From positions 2,294,001-2,358,000 of the forward strand of contig NZ_CP113054.1 of assembly GCF_026625605.1 (NCBI RefSeq): a stretch of 64,000 nucleotides of DNA, in the 5' to 3' direction. A program made the translations under genes and the position numbers. The notes under the pieces were generated by a model. That model was given only the letters and a program-made list of their open reading frames with translations. It made no database searches and was not told where the DNA came from. The DNA comes from Luteolibacter sp. SL250. GTDB taxonomy: Bacteria; Verrucomicrobiota; Verrucomicrobiia; Verrucomicrobiales; Akkermansiaceae. Shown here one piece after another: positions 1-9,089 of this stretch. The stretch's first letter is position 1. Every line of letters begins with the position of its first letter.

Positions 1-1
1 T

Positions 2-196
2 GCACCTGGATGGGAGTTCCGGATGGATGAGGTCTCGGCGAATGTATTCGTTGTGGTTGGCAGTGATGCCGAAGGTCGAACAATCGAAAAGATCGGAACC
101 GACCCCTATGCTCTGCTTGGGGAGTGCCACCAAGAAGCGAAGCAAATATCATCCCCGCAAGGCGATGCTGACATTGCTGATCGGCACGATGGATGA
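2..196 (+). CDS. C-terminal fragment of an unidentified protein (cut by window start)
   Basis: The frame is open from base 2 to a TGA at 194-196, giving about 64 residues with no start inside the window. It contains a plausible folded stretch (ANVFVVVGSDAEGR, then KIGTDPYALLGE). I do not recognise the family. Third codon positions are less GC-rich than in the neighbouring genes. A second frame opens at ATG 163 and stays protein-like to about base 300 (DDAERWRGTLVEFFADEGF), so either a short overlapping gene or a frameshifted continuation is possible. Beyond about 300 the plus strand looks like the antisense of the next feature. Confidence 0.4.
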   Translation, partial: APGWEFRMDEVSANVFVVVGSDAEGRTIEKIGTDPYALLGECHQEAKQISSPQGDADIADRHDG

Positions 197-288
197 CGCG
201 GAGCGATGGCGCGGGACGCTCGTCGAGTTCTTTGCGGATGAGGGTTTCCGCGTCGAACTGCGACCTGTGATCCGGGTCCCGGCTCACA

Positions 289-640
289 TCACTTCACTGA
301 GTAGATGCGGGAGTCGATCGGCACGGACTTGTGGAGCACCTCCACCGACATTTCCTGAAGGCACCCACCGCACCCACCGCAGCTTGCGGGGCTTCTTGCC
401 GAGGACGGGGAGGATCGAAGGGGGCAACATCCTGTTTGAACTCAAGCACGACTTCCTTTCCATATCCGGAAAGGATGGCGGATGAAACCTCCAGCGGGCT
501 GCGAGACATCCCGAGCGAAGCGGAGATCTCGGCCATGGGCCTGAAAGGAGGGGGGAGCGGGACAGGAGGAGAAAGGCGGTGGTCCAGGTGAGGAGGAATG
601 CCATCGCGAGGAGGGCAGCAGCTGTCGCTCTCCGTTTCAT
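289..640 (-). pseudogene. Possible broken small membrane-anchored protein gene
   Basis: From ATG at 640 the minus strand encodes a strong signal-anchor (MKRRATAAALLAMAFLL then TWTTAFLLL). After a run of six Cs near 549-554 (minus strand) the protein-like reading moves to another frame (GMSRSPLEVSSAILSGYGKE, VVLEFKQDVAPFD). Near 340-350 it moves again, to a frame ending in SVEVLHKSVPIDSRIYSVK with stop at 289-291. Joining the three pieces needs two single-base shifts, one at a homopolymer, so this is either a decayed gene or sequence error. The family is not recognised. No other convincing gene was seen between 197 and 662. Confidence 0.3.
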
Positions 641-662
641 GGGCACTGCTGATTCGTGCGCA

Positions 663-2234
663 TCAAACCACCGCCGCATCCGCCACTCGCATGCCGTCGA
701 GCGCCGCGCTGACGATGCCGCCGGCATAGCCCGCGCCTTCGCCGCAGGGGAACAGTCCCTTGATCTCCGGGTGCTCCAGTGTGTCGTCCCGGCGGGGGAT
801 CCGCACGGGTGAACTGGTGCGCGTCTCGAAACCAAGGAGCAGCGACTCGCTGGAGACATAGCCTCGCATCTGGGTGCCGAAGAGTTTCAGACCCTCCCGC
901 ATGCGGCTGGTGATCCACTTTGGCAGCAGCTCATGGAGCGGGGAGGATTTCGCGCCGGGGAAATAGCTCGTCTCCGGCAGGTCGGTGGAGATTTTCCCGG
1001 CGATGTAGTCCGTGACCCGCTGGCCGGGAGCGACTTGTCCGCCACCGCCCGCTTTTTTCGCCGTTTGCTCAAGTTGCTTCTGGAAGACGATGCCCGCCAG
1101 CACGCCGTGCTCCCGGGTGTGATCCTGGATGTCCTCCGGCTCCACGGTGGAGATCATGCCGGAGTTCGCGAAAGGGGAGTCACGCCGGGAAAGGCTCATG
1201 CCGTTCACCACCACCTCGTCATTCTCCGTCGCGGCGGGGACGATCCAGCCGCCCGGACACATACAGAAGGAATGGACGCCGCGGCCGCGGATCTTCGTCG
1301 CCAGACGGTAGCGTGCGGCGGGCAACAGCTCCGGGCGGGGTTGGCCTGGAGAAAGGTGGTACTGCACCCGGTCGATGAACGGCTGCGGGTGCTCGATGCG
1401 GAAGCCGACGGCGAAGGGCTTCTGCTCCATCAGGACCTTCTTTTCCGCCAGCAGCTTGTAGATGTCCCGCGCGGAATGGCCGGTGGCGAGGATCACGCTG
1501 TCCGCGGTGATCTCCTCCCCGCTGGCGGTGACCACGCCATGGAGTCGGTTCCCGGTGAGCAGGAAATCCACCACCTTTGTCTGGAAGCGGACTTCTCCGC
1601 CGGAGGCGATGATCGAGCCGCGGATGGCCTTCACCACATTCGGCAGCAGGTTCGAGCCGATGTGCGGGTGTGCGTCCGTCAGGATCCGCTCCGGCGCGCC
1701 GTGGGCGACCAGGATCTCATAAACGCGGGCGACCGGGCCGCGCTTGGTGGCGCGGGTGTAGAGCTTGCCGTCGGAGTAGGTGCCCGCACCGCCTTCGCCG
1801 AAGCAGTAGTTCGACTCCTCGATCACCCGTCCCTCTCGCAGGATGGGTGCCAGGTCGAACCGGCGCGCACTGGCGTCCTTGCCACGCTCCAGGACGATCG
1901 GTTTCACCCCCGTCTCCAGGCAGCGCAGCGCCGCGAAAAGCCCGGCCGGGCCGCAGCCGACGATGATCGCCGTCTTCGCATCGGCGGCCAGGGGAGGGCA
2001 GGACCAGGTGGGCGGCGCCTCTTCCTCGAACGGACCGTCCAGCGCCACGTCCAGCCGGAGCTGCACCTTCACCGCCCGCTGGCGGGCATCGATGGAGTGT
2101 TTGCGGAGCTTCGTGTCCGTCACCCGCGACCGCGGCAAGCCAAGCTTCTTGGCCGCCTCCTTGCGGCGTGAATCTTCGTTTTCCGATTCTTCGAGCGGAA
2201 GGATGATATCAACGGTTTCGACGGAGGCTGCCAC
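663..2234 (-). CDS. FAD-dependent dehydrogenase, COG2509-like
   Basis: A 523-residue soluble flavoprotein. An N-terminal segment of about 85 residues precedes a Rossmann dinucleotide-binding motif GCGPAG at residues 93-98, followed about 20 residues later by the acidic end of the second strand (VLERGKD). Further family-like stretches are the Gly-rich YCFGEGGAGTYSDGKL, the ATGHSARDIY segment, and the C-terminal FPCGEGAGYAGGIVSAALDG that closes the FAD site. This matches the widespread uncharacterised FAD-dependent dehydrogenases of COG2509; their substrate is unknown to me. The open frame begins with GTG at 2232-2234 and shows no clear Shine-Dalgarno. The gene appears monocistronic, with 215 bases separating it from the next minus-strand gene. 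Confidence 0.85.
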   Translation of the reverse strand: MAASVETVDIILPLEESENEDSRRKEAAKKLGLPRSRVTDTKLRKHSIDARQRAVKVQLRLDVALDGPFEEEAPPTWSCPPLAADAKTAIIVGCGPAGLFAALRCLETGVKPIVLERGKDASARRFDLAPILREGRVIEESNYCFGEGGAGTYSDGKLYTRATKRGPVARVYEILVAHGAPERILTDAHPHIGSNLLPNVVKAIRGSIIASGGEVRFQTKVVDFLLTGNRLHGVVTASGEEITADSVILATGHSARDIYKLLAEKKVLMEQKPFAVGFRIEHPQPFIDRVQYHLSPGQPRPELLPAARYRLATKIRGRGVHSFCMCPGGWIVPAATENDEVVVNGMSLSRRDSPFANSGMISTVEPEDIQDHTREHGVLAGIVFQKQLEQTAKKAGGGGQVAPGQRVTDYIAGKISTDLPETSYFPGAKSSPLHELLPKWITSRMREGLKLFGTQMRGYVSSESLLLGFETRTSSPVRIPRRDDTLEHPEIKGLFPCGEGAGYAGGIVSAALDGMRVADAAVV

Positions 2235-2449
2235 GGGCGGGCAGAATGGGGGGGCGGAGGCAATCGTTCAATCCCGAACGTGCCGGGGCCACCGGGCTCC
2301 TGTTGCTTCACAAAAAAGAACACCAATGGGTGGATGTCTGAGGAGAGGATGCTTCTTGCTGTGAGCCAACAGGCGTAATGCTAGGATGAATTCCATGGTG
2401 TTCCGGATTTTCGTTGGAAGTGTCCGAGCGAAGGCGACTCACCAAAATA

Positions 2450-3853
2450 CTAAATGACCTCATGGAGAGCCTCTTCAGTACCTACTTCTTCCAAAGGATT
2501 GACCGCTTGGGCGATCCGCTTTGCGGCACTGGCAGCGTGCAGGCGGAGTTCGCTGATGGCGGTGGCCTCGAAGTAGCGGGCGCGCAGCATGGGGCCGACG
2601 ATGGACAGCCACGGCGAGGGTTTGTTGTCGCGACCCAGCGCCCGGTAGTCGGCGGAAGTCTCCGCGCCCAACCGGTGGGCATCCGGCTTGATGAAGCCAC
2701 GGCGGAGAAGATTCTGGATGAGGGGATCCGCGATGACCTGGAGATCCCGGGCCGGTCCGGTGGCATCCAGCAGGTGCTGCGCTTCGATCCAGCGGGTGGG
2801 GGCATTCCGGCTCCGTGAGGCGAGTCCCAGCCGGATGACGTTCCCGGAGTGCTCGATGGAGACGATCGTGCCGCGATGCTGGACCAGCTTTCCGGAAGCC
2901 AGCAGCGACTGGATTTTCTGATAGGTTTCCGGAGGGCACTGGTGGCGGTGGACTTCCCAGAACGGGCTGATGAAGCGGAGGAAGCGTGTCTTGTCCTTCG
3001 CGGAGAGTTCTTTCCACAGGGAAGGGGTGGCGTCGCGGATCTCATGGAACAGATCCCGCCAGTCACCGCCCCGGGCTTCGTGCCCGCGGATGGCGCGGCG
3101 GAACAGGCGGACGGCCCGGCGCAGGTTGGAATCCGGCAGATGGTCGAGGTCCGGGGCGGGTGTGGGCGATGGAGGCGCGTATGCGCGTGGGAGCAGGCCG
3201 TTGCGGGACACGATGTGGATGGAGGCTGCGTCTCCGCGGCGGTCCAGATCCAGCACGGCATCGATCATGGTGAGGCCTGTGCCAACGATGAGCACGGTAT
3301 CACCGGTGTGGATGGTGGAGATGGCCTCGTGGGAGCGTGCGGGCTTCGCATGGTCCGCCCAGAGGGAGGAGGCGAATGCGGAGCCTTGGTTGCCGGTGGC
3401 GAGCACCACGTGCGACGCATCGAGCGCAGTCTGGTCCTTGAAGATGATGCGCGCTGTGGTGGGGGAGTCGCCGCGCGTCAGGTCATGGACGCGGCGCTTC
3501 TCCACCTGCAGGAGGGGATTCCTCTCCTGCTCATCCTCCAGACATCGCTTCAGGTAGCCGCCATACACGTGGCGTGGGAGAAAATCGGTCTCCTGCACTC
3601 CCTCGCCAAGCTGCTCGCGGGCGTAGTCGAGGAAATGCAGCGGCTGGTTGTGGAACGCGCTCATCTTCGCCGCAGGCACGTTCAGCCACGCGGCGGCGTC
3701 AGTGCTGCGGTAGGCAAGTCCCGGTCCGGCTTCGCCGGTTTCTTCTAGCAGGATGATTGGCTTTTCCGGCAGCCGGCGGGAAAGATGGATGGCGGTCAGC
3801 GTGCCGCTGAAACCGCCGCCGACGACAACGATGGGAAGGGATGATTCGGACAT
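2450..3853 (-). CDS. FAD/NAD(P)-binding protein (NAD_binding_9 type)
   Basis: A 467-residue protein with an N-terminal dinucleotide motif VVVGGGFSGT starting near residue 9, an FAD-associated segment (GPGLAYRSTDAAAWLNVPA) and a second nucleotide-binding motif (VLIVGTGLTMIDAVLDL) in the middle. This arrangement fits the COG4529-type FAD/NAD(P)-binding proteins, relatives of hydroxyacylglutathione- and monooxygenase-like flavoproteins. The exact reaction is unknown. It lies 42 bases downstream of the unknown gene at 3896-4558 on the same strand and is probably co-transcribed with it. That pair diverges from the sulfate-uptake regulator at 4807, so a sulfur-related role is conceivable but not shown. 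Confidence 0.8.
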   Translation of the reverse strand: MSESSLPIVVVGGGFSGTLTAIHLSRRLPEKPIILLEETGEAGPGLAYRSTDAAAWLNVPAAKMSAFHNQPLHFLDYAREQLGEGVQETDFLPRHVYGGYLKRCLEDEQERNPLLQVEKRRVHDLTRGDSPTTARIIFKDQTALDASHVVLATGNQGSAFASSLWADHAKPARSHEAISTIHTGDTVLIVGTGLTMIDAVLDLDRRGDAASIHIVSRNGLLPRAYAPPSPTPAPDLDHLPDSNLRRAVRLFRRAIRGHEARGGDWRDLFHEIRDATPSLWKELSAKDKTRFLRFISPFWEVHRHQCPPETYQKIQSLLASGKLVQHRGTIVSIEHSGNVIRLGLASRSRNAPTRWIEAQHLLDATGPARDLQVIADPLIQNLLRRGFIKPDAHRLGAETSADYRALGRDNKPSPWLSIVGPMLRARYFEATAISELRLHAASAAKRIAQAVNPLEEVGTEEALHEVI

Positions 3854-3895
3854 GGGGTGGGAGCGGAGGAGTGGTGGATGTGGAGATGGAAGGTC

Positions 3896-4558
3896 TTACT
3901 TGTAGTGAAGGAGCGAGAGCACGAGGTCCGCTGCTTTCAGGATCCCAGCGACGGAGAGGTGTTGCGGGATCTCCAGTCGGAGGGACCACGTTCCGCCGGC
4001 GGGTAGAGGAGTCAGGTCCAGCCGCTGCAGGATGCGGAGATTTCCCTCGCCCGCGACCAGCTTGCGGATGACGTCGATGGTGGCCGTTCCGCTGAGCTGG
4101 AACGCATCGGAACCGGAAGGACCGATGCCCAGGAACCCGATGGTTGAGGTTGCCTGGAACTCCTCAAGCAGATGGGCCAGGACGGGCCACTCACCATCGG
4201 ATGGAGCGTCGTCCCCGAACTCCAGAGCCACCGGATTCGCGACTGGAAGCAGTCTCAGAGGGGCTGGGCCTGCGGCATCCGGCTGCTGTGAGAGGATTTC
4301 CATGATCTGGAGGATGATCTCCGATGGGGCCGTGGTCGCAGGGCGGTTGAGGCCGGCGATGCCCACTGACGGGCGCTCGGGGGCCACCCATGGCTGGCGG
4401 TGGGTGAACACCGGGGCACCGAATTTGAAGCCATGGTAGTAGAACGGAGCCTCGATATGAGCCATCAAGGTCTCTGAAATCTCGCAATGTTCCACGTAGC
4501 CTTGAAGGAGATTTCGCAGGTTTTGGCGGAGCGAAGAATCTAGTTTGGTAAGGTTCAT
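3896..4558 (-). CDS. Hypothetical protein, 220 residues
   Basis: Starts at ATG 4558 and encodes 220 residues with no signal peptide or obvious membrane segment. Visible stretches include a His/Phe/Tyr-rich N-terminal part (APFYYHGFKFGAPVFTHRQP), a middle of short hydrophobic helices, and a Gly/Ser motif (FLGIGPSGSDAFQLSG). I do not recognise the family. Codon use resembles the neighbours. It sits first in a two-gene unit with the FAD/NAD(P)-binding protein and is transcribed away from the Rrf2 regulator, sharing a 248-base AT-rich intergenic region with it. Confidence 0.6.
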   Translation of the reverse strand: MNLTKLDSSLRQNLRNLLQGYVEHCEISETLMAHIEAPFYYHGFKFGAPVFTHRQPWVAPERPSVGIAGLNRPATTAPSEIILQIMEILSQQPDAAGPAPLRLLPVANPVALEFGDDAPSDGEWPVLAHLLEEFQATSTIGFLGIGPSGSDAFQLSGTATIDVIRKLVAGEGNLRILQRLDLTPLPAGGTWSLRLEIPQHLSVAGILKAADLVLSLLHYK

Positions 4559-4671
4559 GGTCGCTGGAGTTAATTCCTACTAAATGCTGGTGGTATTCCT
4601 GTCTAGAATAGATTTTGGAAGAATAAGAACGAAGATGGAAATTGTTGGGGGAATCTATCCCATGCTGGTTT

Positions 4672-4677
4672 TATAAT
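4672..4677 (+). promoter_or_regulatory. Possible -10 element upstream of the sulfate operon
   Basis: TATAAT lies in the 248-base AT-rich gap between two divergent genes. No well-spaced -35 was found: TTGTTG at 4642-4647 is 24 bases away. A second -10-like TATACT is at 4779-4784, also without a good -35. The gap probably holds promoters for both directions and an operator for the Rrf2 regulator, but I could not fix their positions. Confidence 0.2.
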
Positions 4678-4806
4678 GATATAAGCACCATATCGTAAGG
4701 GGATTAAGGAAATATTCGGGCATTCACGAGTGAGTAGATCGAAGTTTTTTATTTTTTTCCTTGGATGGAACCCAGGCATATACTACTACTTCATCAAGTT
4801 AATCGA

Positions 4807-5394
4807 ATGCACTTATCGAAGAAATCCGAATACGCGCTGCGCGCCACGATCAATTTGGGAATCGCGGCCGAAATGGGCCGGGGTACTGTCTCGGGTTCCG
4901 AGCTGGCCGAGGCCAACCGCCTTCCTCTCAAATTCATCGAGCGGATCCTTCAGGAGTTGCGCGAAGCGGGTCTCGTCGAGACGCATCGCGGAAAGTTCGG
5001 TGGCTACTCGCTTGCCGTGCCTGCCAGCAGCATCGGTGTCGGCCAGCTCATCCGTCTGATCGACGGCCGGCTCGCCCCGATCTGCTGCGCGAGTGAGAAT
5101 GCCTACCAGCCCTGCACCTGCCCGGATGAGGATCACTGTGGTCTGAGGATGGTGATGATCGATGTGCGCAACGCCATCGCCAACATCCTCGACCGCTACA
5201 CCATCGCCCAGGTGGTGGAGGTGACTCTCCGCAAGATGCGCCGGGATGGCGTGGTGCCACCTTTTTCCCAAGGAGGGAGCCTGGCCAAAGAGCCGTCCCC
5301 ACGCCGCCGGGCGGATCCGGCCGATGGCTTCCTCGCGGGGCTCTCGCAGCTTGTTACTCTCAATTCAGAATCCAATGACAACGACACGCACTGA
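4807..5394 (+). CDS. Rrf2-family transcriptional regulator
   Basis: A 195-residue regulator. The start at 4807 was chosen because MHLSKKSEYALRA matches the canonical Rrf2 N-terminus; an upstream in-frame ATG at 4765 would add 14 unrelated residues. The winged helix occupies roughly residues 1-80, with recognition-helix text LPLKFIERILQELREAGLV and wing GKFGGYSLA. A cysteine-rich segment (C93, C94, C103, C105, C111) sits where IscR-type members bind an iron-sulfur cluster. Some Rrf2 members, such as CymR, instead sense sulfur status through a partner protein. Its place at the head of the sulfate genes suggests it controls sulfate uptake in response to sulfur or Fe-S status; this is inference. 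The end overlaps the next gene by 20 bases. Confidence 0.85.
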   Translation: MHLSKKSEYALRATINLGIAAEMGRGTVSGSELAEANRLPLKFIERILQELREAGLVETHRGKFGGYSLAVPASSIGVGQLIRLIDGRLAPICCASENAYQPCTCPDEDHCGLRMVMIDVRNAIANILDRYTIAQVVEVTLRKMRRDGVVPPFSQGGSLAKEPSPRRRADPADGFLAGLSQLVTLNSESNDNDTH

Positions 5395-5572
5395 GCGCAA
5401 CGGACATGACGGCCAGAAAGCCGAGTGGCTCGAAGTGGTTCGCAAAAACGTGGCGGCCCTTCGTTACGGCTCCGTCCAGATCACCGTCCATGATGGACGC
5501 GTGACCCAGGTGGAGAGCATCGAGAAGACGCGATTCGTCGCGTCCCGCGAAGAGGGGCACGGCCTCAAGTGA
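5375..5572 (+). CDS. YezD-like small protein (DUF2292)
   Basis: A 65-residue protein beginning at ATG 5375, inside the end of the Rrf2 gene, so the two are likely translationally coupled. The core AALRYGSVQITVHDGRVTQV followed by ESIEKTRF matches the YezD/DUF2292 family of tiny proteins found beside sulfate or sulfonate assimilation genes. Molecular function is unknown to me. It has no signal peptide or membrane helix. The position between a regulator and the porin/ABC genes supports membership in the sulfur operon. Confidence 0.8.
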   Translation: MTTTRTERNGHDGQKAEWLEVVRKNVAALRYGSVQITVHDGRVTQVESIEKTRFVASREEGHGLK

Positions 5573-5664
5573 TCCCATGATCTAAATCCGGCGGAGGCAA
5601 TCTCTCCGCCCCTTGCTTGTCAGAGACCGACCGGACACCCGGAGGAATCGAAGAAACACTCCCG

Positions 5665-5746
5665 CCGACCGGAGATCCGGAGGGTGCTGGTACCATCGTG
5701 CCGCCGCGCCTTTCCGGAACATGCTTCCTTGGAATGCTCCGGTCGG
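5665..5746 (+). other. Inverted repeat in the leader of the porin gene
   Basis: The 10-base arm at 5665-5674 (CCGACCGGAG) is perfectly complementary to 5737-5746 (CTCCGGTCGG), enclosing 62 bases that hold smaller GC-rich arms. It lies 50 bases before the porin start, in the 224-base gap after the YezD-like gene. It could be a structured leader or part of an operator. I compared it by eye with SAM-type riboswitches and could not align the conserved core. Confidence 0.3.
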
Positions 5747-5796
5747 ATTCTCCGAATCCATACTCCACAGCGCCGGCACATCGGCACCCCATACCC

Positions 5797-7002
5797 ATGA
5801 ACCACAAGGATATCACTCCGCAAGGGCTTACTCTGTACCCCAACAATCATCCATCCTACCGGATCCACAAGGCATTGCCCGCGGGCATTGGCGTGATGAG
5901 CGCCATCGCAGCTCTTTCCTCCCTCGCCACCGCGGAAGAATCCGGCGGCGTTGCGAAGCTGTGGGACCTCGCCACGCTTCATAAGGATGACACCAACCCC
6001 ATCCTCCAGGAGTTCAAGCTCCGCGGACGTTACCACGGCCAGTACCACATCGTGGACGGTGGTCAGGATACGGAGGACAACTGGGAGGACCGCCGTTTCC
6101 GTTTCGGCTTCGATGCGAAGATGTTCGACAAGAAGGTCGAGGTGCGCGCGGATTTCCAGAGCAACGACGGCTTCCGGGACGTTTATGACGGACTGGTCGA
6201 CGCCTACGTGAAATGGAAGCCATCGGATTCCTTCGCTGTCACCGTGGGGAGGATGAAGCCGCAGATCGGATACTATGATTTCCTGCAATCCACCAACGCC
6301 CAGCCAACCTTCGAGCGTTCGCAGATTTTCAACCAACTCTCGATCGACCGTGCGGCGGGCATTTCTCTGGAAGGGAAGTTCGACTTCTTCACCTGGCAGG
6401 CGGGCGTGTACTCCAATGCCATCGATGCCGACCGGAATGACTTCGACCAGGCCTTCGGCGAGTTCAACGGCGGATGGTCCACCACACTGGGGGTAGGGTA
6501 TGATTTCTCAAAGGCGTTGGATGTGAAGAAGGCGGACTTCCGCATCGACTGGCTGCACAGCGAGCGGGATCCGGAAGCTGGGGTATTGAACCGTTATGAG
6601 GATGTGATCTCCTCCACTTTCTGGGTGCAGGATGGTCTGTGGAGTGCGGTGGCAGAGGGCTTCTACGCCACCGGAGGACAGGGGACGGATGGCGATGTCT
6701 TCGGCGGCTTCCTCCAGGGCACGTATGACGTGATCCCGAAGAAGCTCCAGCTCGTTGGCCGCTACTCGTTCGCCTATGGCGACGGCGACAGGAGCCTCCG
6801 TAGGCAGACCCGCTACGAGAGCTTCGTGGTGGACGGCCGCGGCAACCAGTACCAGGCATTCTACCTTGGTGGGCAATATTTCATCAACGGAGACAAGCTC
6901 AAGTTCCTTGCGGGTGCGGAATACGCCGACCTCAGCGGAGGTCCATCCGGCCTTGGATATGACGGCGTCACCTACCTGACGGGCGTTCGCTTCTCCTTCT
7001 GA
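5797..7002 (+). CDS. OprP/OprO-like outer-membrane porin in the sulfate operon
   Basis: A 401-residue protein. The start at 5797 was chosen because the upstream in-frame extension is poorly protein-like. The N-terminus is atypically long before its hydrophobic segment ([20 protein letters not shown]), which should be the signal region. The mature part alternates aromatic beta-strands ([48 protein letters not shown]) typical of phosphate-selective porins O and P, and ends in GVRFSF with the terminal Phe expected of outer-membrane barrels. Placed between yezD and the sulfate ABC genes, it probably carries sulfate or another sulfur oxyanion across the outer membrane. Only the anion-porin fold is directly supported. 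Confidence 0.8.
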   Translation: MNHKDITPQGLTLYPNNHPSYRIHKALPAGIGVMSAIAALSSLATAEESGGVAKLWDLATLHKDDTNPILQEFKLRGRYHGQYHIVDGGQDTEDNWEDRRFRFGFDAKMFDKKVEVRADFQSNDGFRDVYDGLVDAYVKWKPSDSFAVTVGRMKPQIGYYDFLQSTNAQPTFERSQIFNQLSIDRAAGISLEGKFDFFTWQAGVYSNAIDADRNDFDQAFGEFNGGWSTTLGVGYDFSKALDVKKADFRIDWLHSERDPEAGVLNRYEDVISSTFWVQDGLWSAVAEGFYATGGQGTDGDVFGGFLQGTYDVIPKKLQLVGRYSFAYGDGDRSLRRQTRYESFVVDGRGNQYQAFYLGGQYFINGDKLKFLAGAEYADLSGGPSGLGYDGVTYLTGVRFSF

Positions 7003-7049
7003 GAGATCCAATTTCCCGAAGTCGGGACCAGCAATCTCTACGGGAACCC

Positions 7050-7124
7050 GACGGCTGGGAAGCCGTCCAGAAACAGCACTTCGCCGACGGCGGCGTGTTC
7101 GACCAGATCTATTTCAAAAAGTGA
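7050..7124 (+). pseudogene. 3'-end remnant of a second sulfate-binding protein gene
   Basis: The frame ending at TGA 7122-7124 encodes 24 residues ([15 protein letters not shown], then VFDQIYFKK) that parallel the last residues of the intact Sbp just downstream ([15 protein letters not shown], then TFDRIYGVK). At least 14 positions are identical in an ungapped alignment. Nothing upstream of 7050 continues the match before the porin stop at 7002, so only the final codons survive. The simplest reading is that the operon once carried two sbp genes in tandem and one was deleted except for its tail. Confidence 0.75.
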
Positions 7125-7159
7125 AATTTCCAACCATCCCACCAACCAGAACCAAACCA

Positions 7160-8176
7160 ATGAAAGCAAAACTGATTTTCTCCGCCGCCGCGCTCGCCGC
7201 CATCGTGTCGCTGGCATCCTGCGGCAAGAAAGATGCGGAAGGTTCCGTGTCCCTCCTCAACGTGTCCTATGACCCCACCCGCGAATTCTATGAGGAGGTG
7301 AACAAGGTCTTCTCCGCGAAGTGGGAGAAGGACCACGGCAAAAAACTGACCATCAACCAATCCCACGGCGGCTCCGGCAAGCAGGCGCGCTCCGTCATCG
7401 ACGGCCAGGCTGCGGACGTGGTGACGCTGGCCCTGGCTGGTGACATCGACGTGATCGGCAAGCAGGCGAAACTCCTGCCTGCTGACTGGCAGACAAAGCT
7501 GCCGGACAACAGCTCCCCCTACACCTCCACCATCGTGTTCGTGGTCCGCAAGGGCAACCCGAAGGCCGTGAAGGACTGGGATGATCTGGTGAAGGCGGAT
7601 GTGAAAGTCATCACGCCGAACCCGAAGACCTCCGGTGGCGCGCAGTGGAACTATCTGGCCGCATGGGCCTATGCGTCCAAAGCGAATGGCGGGGACGAGG
7701 CCAAGGTGCTGGACTACATCACCCGCCTCTACAAGAACGTGCCGGTGCTGGACACGGGTGCCCGTGGCGCCACCACCACCTTCGCGCAGCGGAAGATCGG
7801 CGACGTGTTCCTGTCATGGGAGAACGAAGCCCATCTCATCGAGAAGGAGTTCCCGGGCGAGACGGAGATCGTCTATCCATCCCTGACCATCCTGGCGGAG
7901 CCTACGGTGGCCGTGGTGGAGGAGAATGCGAAGAAGCACGGCACCACGGAAGTGGCCGTGGAGTATCTGAAGTTCCTTTACACGGATGAAGCGCAGGAAC
8001 TGGCAGCGAAGCACTTCTACCGCCCGCGCAACCAGGAGATCGCCGCGAAGTTCGTCTCCACCCTGCCGGTCATCCCGCTGGTGACGGTGGACAAGGACTT
8101 CGGCGGCTGGGATGCGGCCCGGACGAAGCACTTCGTCGATGGCGGCACCTTCGACAGGATCTACGGAGTCAAATAA
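7160..8176 (+). CDS. sbp: Sulfate ABC transporter substrate-binding lipoprotein
   Basis: A 338-residue periplasmic binding protein. The start at 7160 gives a signal peptide with lipobox LASC (Cys21), predicting a lipid-anchored form; the 13 extra residues from 7121 are unlikely. Family text includes [15 protein letters not shown], the anion-binding [24 protein letters not shown], the hinge [16 protein letters not shown], and [16 protein letters not shown]. These identify the Sbp/CysP sulfate-thiosulfate binding family. The stop is 24 bases before cysT. It should capture sulfate released through the upstream porin and deliver it to CysTWA. Confidence 0.93.
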   Translation: MKAKLIFSAAALAAIVSLASCGKKDAEGSVSLLNVSYDPTREFYEEVNKVFSAKWEKDHGKKLTINQSHGGSGKQARSVIDGQAADVVTLALAGDIDVIGKQAKLLPADWQTKLPDNSSPYTSTIVFVVRKGNPKAVKDWDDLVKADVKVITPNPKTSGGAQWNYLAAWAYASKANGGDEAKVLDYITRLYKNVPVLDTGARGATTTFAQRKIGDVFLSWENEAHLIEKEFPGETEIVYPSLTILAEPTVAVVEENAKKHGTTEVAVEYLKFLYTDEAQELAAKHFYRPRNQEIAAKFVSTLPVIPLVTVDKDFGGWDAARTKHFVDGGTFDRIYGVK

Positions 8177-8200
8177 GAGCCTCCCGCCACTTCGTTCCTC

Positions 8201-9085
8201 ATGTCACGACGCAAGGTCATTCCCGGCTTCGGCCTCTCGATGGGTTACACCGTCGCAGCGCTGAGCCTCATCATCCTCATCCCGCTCGCTGCCCTGTTCA
8301 TCAAGGCGGCGGCGCTGGGACCCGCGGAGTGGTGGGCGCTGCTCACCTCACCGCGCGTGCTGGCCGCCGCGAAGCTCACCTTCGGGGCGAGCGCGGCGGC
8401 GGCCGGGGTGAGCGCGGTGTTCGGCCTGCTCGTGACATGGGTTCTTGTCCGCTATGATTTTCCCGGCCGCAGGCTGCTGGATGCCATGGTGGACCTCCCG
8501 TTCGCCCTGCCCACCGCGGTGGCGGGCATCACCCTGACCCAGATGTACGCGCCCAGCGGGTGGATCGGGCAGGGGATCGTAAAATTGGCGAAATGGTACC
8601 AGACCTCCTTCCAGCCGACCGGTTGGGTGGGGGAGCAGGTCAAGACCCTGGCGGAGAGCGGCGCGGCCTATAGCGCCATCGGCGTGTTCATCGCGCTTTC
8701 CTTCATCGGGTTCCCGTTTGTGGTCCGCACGCTGCAGCCGGTGATGGAGGATCTGGGCGTGGACATCGAGGAAGCGGCGGCCACGCTCGGTGCGGGCCGC
8801 TGGACGGTATTCAGGCGCGTGGTTTTCCCGCTGCTGGTGCCGGCGCTCATCACCGGGTTCACGCTCGCCTTCGCACGCGCCATCGGTGAATACGGTTCGG
8901 TGATCTTCATCTCCGGAAACCTGCCGATGAAGACGGAGATCCTCCCGTTGCTCATCGTCGCCCAGCTCGAGCAATACCACTACGGCGCCGCCGCGGTCAT
9001 CGCCGCCGGCATGCTGATCATTTCCTTCCTACTCCTTTTCCTCATCAACCTGCTCCAGCGCCGCCTGGACTGGCGCAACCGCTGA
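8201..9085 (+). CDS. cysT: Sulfate ABC transporter permease CysT
   Basis: A 294-residue inner-membrane permease with about six hydrophobic segments, the first near residues 12-35 and the last near 265-288. The cytoplasmic EAA loop reads [23 protein letters not shown], the site that contacts the CysA ATPase. [15 protein letters not shown] is typical of CysT/CysU. The C-terminal [14 protein letters not shown] is the usual family end. It forms the channel heterodimer with CysW, whose start is four bases downstream. Length and order match the standard sulfate/thiosulfate transporter. Confidence 0.93.
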   Translation: MSRRKVIPGFGLSMGYTVAALSLIILIPLAALFIKAAALGPAEWWALLTSPRVLAAAKLTFGASAAAAGVSAVFGLLVTWVLVRYDFPGRRLLDAMVDLPFALPTAVAGITLTQMYAPSGWIGQGIVKLAKWYQTSFQPTGWVGEQVKTLAESGAAYSAIGVFIALSFIGFPFVVRTLQPVMEDLGVDIEEAAATLGAGRWTVFRRVVFPLLVPALITGFTLAFARAIGEYGSVIFISGNLPMKTEILPLLIVAQLEQYHYGAAAVIAAGMLIISFLLLFLINLLQRRLDWRNR

Positions 9086-9089
9086 TGCC

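Noticed and set aside
933-2171. Long open plus-strand frame (412 codons)
   Set aside because: It is antisense to the FAD-dependent dehydrogenase, is rich in Arg/Gly/Asp/His, and shows no family motif; a by-product of high GC content.
5573-5796. SAM-type riboswitch before the porin
   Set aside because: A few GGTGC- and ACCCGG-like bits occur, but conserved core elements could not be lined up in order.
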